DNA from: Sphingomonadales bacterium
GTDB taxonomy: Bacteria; Pseudomonadota; Alphaproteobacteria; Sphingomonadales; Sphingomonadaceae
Length of the DNA: 55,513 nt
Direction: 5' to 3'
NCBI GenBank assembly: GCA_028870315.1
Contig: JAGWPW010000039.1
Span: 1-55,513 of the forward strand
This document shows positions 50,194-55,513 of the stretch, in pieces (within the stretch, counting starts at the first letter, position 1; every line of letters begins with the position of its first letter). The translations under genes and the position numbers were made by a program. The notes below the pieces were generated by a model, which had not been told where the DNA came from, did no database searches, and saw only the letters and a program-made list of their open reading frames with translations.

Positions 50194-51888
50194 TCACCGC
50201 TCCAGCAGGCTGAGATGCGTCGGCGCGCCCAATGGCGGCTCCTTCACCTCCCACACCTGCGGCTGGGTCACGGCATCGAGGAACAGCGCCCGGATGCGAT
50301 AGCCGCTGGCGGCGAAATGCGAATCGAGGCTTTCGACCATGGCGTCGGCATCGTCGCTCGGCTGGCCGCGGACATATTCGAGCGCGCGCGAAGCGACGCA
50401 CTGGCTGGCATCGGGGCTGGCGGCAAGCAGCTTGCCGAGCCCCTCGGCACCGCTGAAGTCCTGCTTGTCGAGCTTGCCGGCAGGGTCGATCACCGCGCCA
50501 TTCTCGGTCGTGCGCCACCCGCCGATGCCGTCGAAGCGTTCGAGGCTGAGCCCGAGCGGATCGGTGAGCCGGTGGCAGCCCGCGCAATTCTCGTCGGTCA
50601 TATGCGCGGCAAGCCGCACGCGCGCGGTCGGCATGGCACGATTTTTGACGTCCTGCACGGCGGTGAAATTGACGTTGCCGGGCGGGTTGGGCACCGGCTG
50701 GCAGAGCAGCAGCTCGCGGATCGCGCGGCCGCGCAGCGTCGGCGAGCTGCGCCCGGTCTGCGAATAGATGGCAAGGAAGCCCGCCTGGCCGAGCAACCCC
50801 GCGCGATCCGCACCGGGAGCGAACTGATAGGGCTCCCAGCCTTTGTCCTTGTGCACCGGCACCTGGTAAAGCCCGCCGAGCGCGCGGGTCATGAAGGTGT
50901 GGCCGGTGAGGAACAGCTGGCGGTAGTCGCCGTCGCGGGTCAACAGGTGGTCGGTGATCGTGCGCAGCATCTGCTCGGGCATCGCCGCTGCGACTTCGCT
51001 GTTGAAATAGGGGAAGATGATCGGATCCTTCGACAGCGAATCGAAGCGTTCGAACAGCAGCATGTCGGCGAAGAAGGCGCGGATTCCGTCCTCGAAGCGC
51101 GGCGATTTCACCATTTTCGCCGCGGTCGCGGCCAGCACCGCGGGATCGTGGAGCCTGCCCGATGCCGCGCTGGCGAGCAGCGCCGCATCAGGGGTGGTGT
51201 TCCACAAGGTGTAGCTGAGCCGGCTGGCGCGGCTGTAATCATCGAGCACCAGCACCCCGGGATGCTGCGGGTCGGGCTGCGCGGTCTCGACGATATAGAG
51301 GAATTGCGGGCTTTCCAGCATCGCCGCCAGGCCCAGTTCGAGGCCCTTGTCGAAGCTGTGCGCGGTCCGCGCCGCGGCGCCCGCCATGGCGACATAACCA
51401 TTGCCCTCGGCATCGGTCAGCGGCCGGCGGAACAGATAGCGGCCGAGCGGCAGCAGCGCCGCGCGCGCGCAGCTTTCGTCGGGCGCGGCCTCGTCGTGCG
51501 GCTGGCAGGGGAGGAACAGCGCGCGGTGCTTGTCGTCGAAGACCTGCGCGGCGACGCCGCGGCCGATCGCGTCGAGTTGTTCGAGCCCCGACGGCGAGAC
51601 CGAGGAATCGCGCGCGCCGCTGGCGATAAGTTCATGCACCGGGCGCACGATCGGCTCGAAGCGCCCCGCGACCCTGATGTCCGGCCCGAAGATGTCGGCG
51701 ATGGTGTTGCGATACTGCGCCTCGGTCAGCCGGCGCAGCCCGGTGATGCGCGGGCCGGCAAAGCGCGCGGCGGTCGATGCGACATCCCCGCCGGCACCAG
51801 CGGCGCCGTGCGCGGACAGCGCCGCTACCAGCACCGCGCCTGCACCCAGCGCGACAAGGCCGCGCGGCAAAAGGCCGGATCGTGTCAT
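50194..51888 (-). CDS. DUF1592-family haem-binding protein (DUF1595/1592/1588/1585)
   Basis: A 564-residue exported protein: N-terminal signal, then RRLTEAQYRNTIADIFG, a DUF1595/1592 middle (FRRPLTDAEGNGYV; SRLSYTLWNTTPD), DUF1588 with NCAGCHRLTDPLGLSLERFD, a CxxCH c-type haem site, and a DUF1585 end (ALEYVRGQPSDDADAMV). Elsewhere this family is paired with DUF1552 and annotated as cytochrome-like with unknown substrate. Its ATG overlaps the upstream stop by four bases. It lacks the separate N-terminal cytochrome domain seen in some planctomycete proteins. Confidence 0.88.
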   Translation of the reverse strand: MTRSGLLPRGLVALGAGAVLVAALSAHGAAGAGGDVASTAARFAGPRITGLRRLTEAQYRNTIADIFGPDIRVAGRFEPIVRPVHELIASGARDSSVSPSGLEQLDAIGRGVAAQVFDDKHRALFLPCQPHDEAAPDESCARAALLPLGRYLFRRPLTDAEGNGYVAMAGAAARTAHSFDKGLELGLAAMLESPQFLYIVETAQPDPQHPGVLVLDDYSRASRLSYTLWNTTPDAALLASAASGRLHDPAVLAATAAKMVKSPRFEDGIRAFFADMLLFERFDSLSKDPIIFPYFNSEVAAAMPEQMLRTITDHLLTRDGDYRQLFLTGHTFMTRALGGLYQVPVHKDKGWEPYQFAPGADRAGLLGQAGFLAIYSQTGRSSPTLRGRAIRELLLCQPVPNPPGNVNFTAVQDVKNRAMPTARVRLAAHMTDENCAGCHRLTDPLGLSLERFDGIGGWRTTENGAVIDPAGKLDKQDFSGAEGLGKLLAASPDASQCVASRALEYVRGQPSDDADAMVESLDSHFAASGYRIRALFLDAVTQPQVWEVKEPPLGAPTHLSLLER

Positions 51889-53093
51889 TTGAGCGCGGTC
51901 TCCGTGCTGGTTGGCAGGTCGTTGATGAAGGCGGGCACCGCCTCGATTCGCATCGCGCTCGAAATCGCGGTGCATTGCCCGGTTCTGGGATCGCGCGCGC
52001 CATCGGCGTATTTCCTGAGCCCGGCGAGCTGCGCCGAGCAGTCGATCCCCGCGACCAGCGCCGATCCCGCCCCGCCGAGCGAGGTGCTGACGATGACGTC
52101 GAACAGCGGGCGATAGCCGCCGACGAGCCCGCGCAGGCTGCCATCGGGCTCGAAGGCGAGCCGCAGCCGGCCCTTGAGGTAATGATATTGGGTGCGGTTG
52201 CCGCGAATGTCGCGCGCCCCGCCCTGCCCCCAGGTTTCGGCAAGACGGATATCGGCGGGATCGGTGGTCAGCACGCCATCGCGGATATGGCCCTTGAGCA
52301 CATTGCGATGGCGCGCACCCTTGTCGGCGACGGTGAAGCTGAGCCCGCGCAGGAAATTGCCCTTGTTGTCGATTTCCGGGCGATCGGCGGTGTTGGCGTA
52401 GATCACCTCGACATCATCGTCCTTCACCAGGCTGTGGACGTTCTTCAGCAGGATCACCTGCGTCCATTCGCCCGAAGTGTGGAACTGCTTCATGCCGGTG
52501 AGCGAGTCGCCGCCACTGCCATCGTTGCCGCGCAGTTCAAGCTCGCAGCCCATTGCGCGGTATTCCTGGTTGTCGATGCCCGAAAGCCCGTCGGGCGAGA
52601 CGAACTTGCCATGCGCGCAGCCGTCCTTGCCGCCGCCGCCGCTGGCATCGCCATCGAGATCGAGCCCATAGGCGAACTTGCTTTCGACCGGCGGGAACAG
52701 CGCGTGCTGGAAGCGATCGGGCTGCGAGCAGATATTGGTGCCGCCGGCGCCGAAGGCATAGGCGTGCCACAGATTGGTCAGTTCCTTCTCGTTCTCCTTG
52801 CGCCGCAGCCGTGCAGCCTCGTCGGCGGTGAGCGTGCGCAGATATTCCTCGCGCAGCCGCGGCGCGGTGCCGTGCGGGCAGCTGTCCATGCCCGGAACGA
52901 TCGTCGGCACGAAATTCTCGACGACAAAGCCCATCACCCCCGAGGGCGGCGGCGCGGGCAATCGCGCCGGGGGCAGACCCTGCGCGCGCGCCGGGCTCGC
53001 CCCCGCGTGCCCGCGCAGAAGGCCCGCGCCGCTCAGCGCGAGCGCGCCGGCGATCACGACACCGCCAAGGCCCAGCCTGCCCGGTCTGATCAT
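51885..53093 (-). CDS. Secreted protein of unknown function in the redox operon
   Basis: A 402-residue exported protein (signal ~1-37, ending SPARAQG) I cannot assign. Visible features are a Pro-rich linker, five or more conserved-looking Cys (SCPHG, NICSQPD, GCAHGKF, MGCELEL, GIDCSAQ, GQCTAIS) that could form disulfides, and DGDASGGGGKDG, possibly a Ca-binding or flexible loop. There is no CxxCH. Overlaps on both sides (ATGA) tie it to the cytochrome genes, so it is probably a structural or substrate-binding partner. Confidence 0.8.
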   Translation of the reverse strand: MIRPGRLGLGGVVIAGALALSGAGLLRGHAGASPARAQGLPPARLPAPPPSGVMGFVVENFVPTIVPGMDSCPHGTAPRLREEYLRTLTADEAARLRRKENEKELTNLWHAYAFGAGGTNICSQPDRFQHALFPPVESKFAYGLDLDGDASGGGGKDGCAHGKFVSPDGLSGIDNQEYRAMGCELELRGNDGSGGDSLTGMKQFHTSGEWTQVILLKNVHSLVKDDDVEVIYANTADRPEIDNKGNFLRGLSFTVADKGARHRNVLKGHIRDGVLTTDPADIRLAETWGQGGARDIRGNRTQYHYLKGRLRLAFEPDGSLRGLVGGYRPLFDVIVSTSLGGAGSALVAGIDCSAQLAGLRKYADGARDPRTGQCTAISSAMRIEAVPAFINDLPTSTETALK

Positions 53094-53905
53094 GGTTTCA
53101 TCGTCCTTGCATGCGGCGGGATCGCCTCGGGCGTATCGGCATCGGCGATGAACACCGGCCGGCCCTGATAGGTCCATTGCGCGACGTCGCCGCCCGCAGC
53201 GACGCGCCAGGGGCCGATCGCGGCGGCCGCCATGCCGGCGCGATAGGGCCGCCAGCCGGCGCAATCCTTGCCGCAATCGCCGGTGAACAGCACCCGCCCC
53301 TTCGCATCGGCAAGCACATAGTCGCCGTCGATGACGATCGGGCGGACATCGGGCGGCGCCACCGGCTGCGGCGGCGGCGCGATGAATTTGAGCGTGTTCC
53401 AGATCTTGCCGTCGGCGCCCTCGTAGCGGGTGGAGCGCGCATCGCCGCGCCGCACGAACACCATGTGCCAGCCCTTGTAGACCCATTGCGGCCCCTGCGG
53501 CCCGGCGATGATCGTCCAGTCGGGCGCGTCCTGCGGCTGGCTGTAGAAGCCCGCGGGCACCGCCTGCGGCAGGCTGCGTCCCTCATAGCCGTGTGGGAAG
53601 GCGATGTTGGGCTTCGCGTCCTTGCCGGCGAGCACCGGCTCCCACGCCTTCGCGCAGTCGCCCTGGCAGTAGAGCGCGGGATCGGGGCCGGCGCGCAGCA
53701 GGATCCGCATGTCCATGCCATAGAGCAGGCGCCCCTTCGCATCGACGTAATAGGCCCTGCCGTCGATCCGGGCGACATGGATGCCGTCAGGAAATTGCAG
53801 GGTGCGTGCCGCCGGGATCGGCAGATCGGCGGGCTGCGCCCAGGCGCCATGCGGCAGGGCAAGCGCGAGCGCCGCGGTCCAGCGCCAGATGCGGTGCGCG
53901 GTCAT
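53090..53905 (-). CDS. COG4315-type secreted repeat protein
   Basis: A 271-residue exported protein (signal ending HGAWAQ) with two copies of the repeat found in COG4315 lipoproteins: YYVDAKGRLLYGMD with CQGDCAKAWEPV, and YVLADAKGRVLFTGD with CGKDCAGWRPY. Each repeat has a CxxxC pair. Related proteins occur with cytochromes and are proposed to assist redox or metal chemistry, but no activity is proven. Joined by four-base overlaps to its neighbours. Confidence 0.83.
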   Translation of the reverse strand: MTAHRIWRWTAALALALPHGAWAQPADLPIPAARTLQFPDGIHVARIDGRAYYVDAKGRLLYGMDMRILLRAGPDPALYCQGDCAKAWEPVLAGKDAKPNIAFPHGYEGRSLPQAVPAGFYSQPQDAPDWTIIAGPQGPQWVYKGWHMVFVRRGDARSTRYEGADGKIWNTLKFIAPPPQPVAPPDVRPIVIDGDYVLADAKGRVLFTGDCGKDCAGWRPYRAGMAAAAIGPWRVAAGGDVAQWTYQGRPVFIADADTPEAIPPHARTMKP

Positions 53906-54348
53906 GATGTCCGCGGCACGCGGAAGCTGTCGTGGCAGCCCTTGCAGGTGCCGCCCAGATCGGCCATCGCCGCGCGCATCGCCGCGCCATCGCCACCGGC
54001 CGCAACCTTCTGGAACCTGGCGGCGGCGGCAACAAAGCTGTCCATGTCCGCCTTGAACCGGGCGGGCTGCGTCCAGATTTCGGCTTTCGCCGAGGTTTTC
54101 GCGCCCGATTCCGCGCCGCTCCCCGCAGGGAACCAGCCGGACATCTGGCTCGCGGCATTCCTGACTTGCCGCGCCGACTGCTGGATGAGGATCGTCTGCG
54201 GCTCATCGCCGGCAAGCCCGTCGCGGATCGCCTTGAACGCCGCGCCGAGTTCGCGCAGCCCGTCGATGCGTGTCTTGACCGCATCCGCCGGCGCCGCCAC
54301 GACCGCGCTCGCCCACAACAGACAGGCCAAGCCTACCAGCTTTCGCAC
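53902..54348 (-). CDS. Cytochrome c556/c'-like protein
   Basis: First gene of the operon: a 148-residue four-helix cytochrome with a signal peptide (KLVGLACLLWASAVVAAPA) and the haem site CKGCHDSFR at the C-terminus, as in cytochrome c' and c556. The start is GTG 54348, preceded by GGGGGAG. These proteins carry electrons or bind small gases in the periplasm. The putative promoter and two palindromic operators lie about 50 bases upstream. Confidence 0.9.
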   Translation of the reverse strand: MRKLVGLACLLWASAVVAAPADAVKTRIDGLRELGAAFKAIRDGLAGDEPQTILIQQSARQVRNAASQMSGWFPAGSGAESGAKTSAKAEIWTQPARFKADMDSFVAAAARFQKVAAGGDGAAMRAAMADLGGTCKGCHDSFRVPRTS

Positions 54349-54389
54349 CCTTTTCTCCCCCGGAAAATCGTCACCGACAAGGCAAACTC

Positions 54390-54434
54390 GTTCGAGTCTC
54401 GAACGTATAATAGTTCGTGACTCGAACGTGTCAA
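54390..54434 (-). promoter_or_regulatory. Operon promoter with two tandem 15-bp palindromic operators
   Basis: On the minus strand TTGACA (54434-54429), a 16-base spacer and TATTAT (54412-54407) form a good sigma-70-type promoter. GTTCGAGTCTCGAAC (54390-54404), a perfect 7-bp inverted repeat, overlaps the expected start point. GTTCGTGACTCGAAC (54413-54427) fills the spacer. Their centres are 23 bases apart. This arrangement strongly suggests repression, most simply by the operon's own MarR protein. Confidence 0.75.
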
Positions 54435-54508
54435 TCTGACAGACAGCCGGCCGCAAAGCCGGGCCACGATGGTACAAGGCGCTTTCCGCACGTCGGTTTT
54501 GCAAATTC

Positions 54509-54522
54509 TATCGTAATCGATA
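54509..54522. promoter_or_regulatory. Small palindrome before cytochrome b561 gene
   Basis: TATCGTAATCGATA has perfect 5-bp arms and lies in a locally AT-rich stretch 66 bases before the b561 gene. It may be an operator or part of that gene's promoter. Confidence 0.3.
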
Positions 54523-54587
54523 AAACAATTCCGGGAAAATTAAGAAACCATCGGTCATTCTCACCTCGGCGATCCAGGACATAAGTT

Positions 54588-55247
54588 GTGACAGCAAAAC
54601 ATGGAATCAGGGTTTGGGATGGACCGACACGTCTGTTTCATTGGTTGCTTGTCGGGCTGTTCGCCATCTGCTGGTGGACCGCCCGGAACGACGAGATGGC
54701 ACCGCACCTTATTTCCGGGATGCTGCTTCTGGCGCTGCTCGTCTTCCGGTTGATCTGGGGGTTGATCGGCGGCAGCACAGCGCGCTTCCATCATTTTCTC
54801 GCGCCGCCGCGCGCGGTGCTCGCCTATCTCGGTGGCAGGGGCAAGCCGGCGCGCGCCGGGCATAATCCGCTCGGCGGCTACAGCGTCGTTGCGATCCTTG
54901 GCCTGCTTGCCCTTCAGGTCGCGAGCGGAACCGTGGCGGTCGATGTCGACGGGATCGAATCGGGACCACTCAGCGCTTTCGTCAGCTTCGATCACGGACG
55001 CCTCGCGGCCGCGGCGCATCACCAGCTGTTCAACCTGCTGCTCGTACTGATCGCGCTGCACATCGCCGCGATTCTTTTCTATCTGGCGCGCGGCCGCGAT
55101 CTGCTGTCGCCGATGATAACCGGCCGCGACCGCCAGCTTCCGCCCGACAGCGCCGCGCTCGCATCAGTGCCGCGCTGGCGCTTTGTGCTGGCAGCGGTGC
55201 TCGCGGGCGGGCTCGGCTGGTGGATCGGCCATGGCCTGCGGTTCTGA
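54588..55247 (+). CDS. Cytochrome b561-type membrane protein
   Basis: A 219-residue di-haem b-type cytochrome with four or five membrane helices and His residues in RLFHWLLVGLFA, APHLISGMLLL, HHQLFNLLLVLIALHIAAIL. It belongs to the b561/Ni-Fe-hydrogenase b-subunit family that moves electrons between quinol and periplasmic c-type partners. GTG start with AGGA upstream. Diverging from the cytochrome c556 operon, it is a natural membrane link for that module, though this is inference. Confidence 0.9.
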   Translation: MTAKHGIRVWDGPTRLFHWLLVGLFAICWWTARNDEMAPHLISGMLLLALLVFRLIWGLIGGSTARFHHFLAPPRAVLAYLGGRGKPARAGHNPLGGYSVVAILGLLALQVASGTVAVDVDGIESGPLSAFVSFDHGRLAAAAHHQLFNLLLVLIALHIAAILFYLARGRDLLSPMITGRDRQLPPDSAALASVPRWRFVLAAVLAGGLGWWIGHGLRF

Positions 55248-55255
55248 GGCCGCGC

Positions 55256-55513
55256 TCAGACTAGAAGCTCGCGACTGTTGACCAGCAGCGAGACGGCATC
55301 GCCGCCGGCCAATCCGCGGCGCTGCCGCCATTCGCCGGTCGGGCGGAAACCCAGCTTTTCGACGAAGCGGCGGGCGGCGGGCATTTCGGCTGAATGCAGC
55401 GCATCGAGCGCGCGGTGCCCAAGCGTGCGGGCAAGCCGCAGCACCGCACGTCCCGCCTCGGTGGCAAAGCCCTGGCCCGCATGTTCAGGGGCGATCCAGG
55501 CGACGAGCTCGGC
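55256..55513 (-). CDS. GNAT-family N-acetyltransferase, C-terminal part
   Basis: The frame is open to the window edge; the 5' part of the gene lies beyond 55513. The 85 visible residues include the acetyl-CoA loop (EHAGQGFATEAGRAVL) and ALHSAEMPAARRFVEKLGFR, the usual GNAT ending (RimJ/RimL-like). The substrate is unknown. It converges on the cytochrome b561 gene with eight bases between. Confidence 0.85.
   Translation of the reverse strand, partial: AELVAWIAPEHAGQGFATEAGRAVLRLARTLGHRALDALHSAEMPAARRFVEKLGFRPTGEWRQRRGLAGGDAVSLLVNSRELLV

Noticed and set aside
54405-54412. TATAAT on the plus strand as the b561 promoter
   Set aside because: No matching -35 at a fitting distance; the minus-strand TTGACA/TATTAT pair with exact operators is the better reading.

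Overview
The window is high-GC, gene-dense DNA from an alphaproteobacterium, almost certainly Sphingomonadales. The best marker is an acyl carrier protein gene overlapping a serine palmitoyltransferase gene (42636-44077), the bacterial sphingolipid entry step. DUF1244, DUF1491, DUF3572, PopZ/DUF2497 and DivK-like proteins, together with frequent TTG/GTG starts and ATGA overlaps, agree with this. All calls rest on reading the sequence; no database search was run. No tRNA, rRNA, CRISPR array, prophage or replication origin was seen.

Layout. 1-200 holds a decayed REP-associated transposase (RAYT) start with REP-like repeats. 287-8275 is mostly housekeeping: a membrane protein, MsrB, L20/L35, HisN, PRPP synthetase, GlpX and homoserine dehydrogenase. 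8380-11396 is an IclR-controlled SDR/phosphotransferase locus with three matching operator-like sites. 11443-19426 holds a GGDEF-EAL-PilZ protein with an integrase-like tail, pyruvate kinase, DUF1244, a zinc exporter, MtgA and a diguanylate cyclase. 19512-30589 holds a second SDR/phosphotransferase pair, fumarase, PCMT-like/TolC/PopZ, thioesterases, CBS, ModE-like, DnaQ, HPF and PtsN. 30780-42518 holds a cell-wall hydrolase, exonuclease III, an Fe-S carrier, an acyl-CoA ligase and dehydratase, FAH, transglutaminase-like and reductase genes, RidA/GDPD/GNAT and DivK. 42636-44077 is ACP-SPT.

44080-47400 looks like an acquired patch. A second RAYT/REP remnant has truncated an SDR gene at its left edge. 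An SDR-oxidoreductase-TetR cassette follows, with a 48-bp palindrome whose core recurs before tetR. The right edge is an IS21-type left end inserted in an IS256-type transposase fragment.

47480-54348 is the most interesting part: an eight-gene, tightly overlapping minus-strand operon. In transcription order it encodes a cytochrome c556-like protein, a COG4315-type repeat protein, an unknown secreted protein, a CxxCH-containing DUF1592 protein, a Tat-type DUF1552 protein, a secreted VOC protein, a HiPIP-like protein and a MarR regulator. Its promoter carries two tandem 15-bp palindromes, one between the -35 and -10 and one just past the -10. A cytochrome b561-like gene diverges from it. I read this as a MarR-repressed envelope redox module of unknown substrate. 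The window ends inside a GNAT gene.
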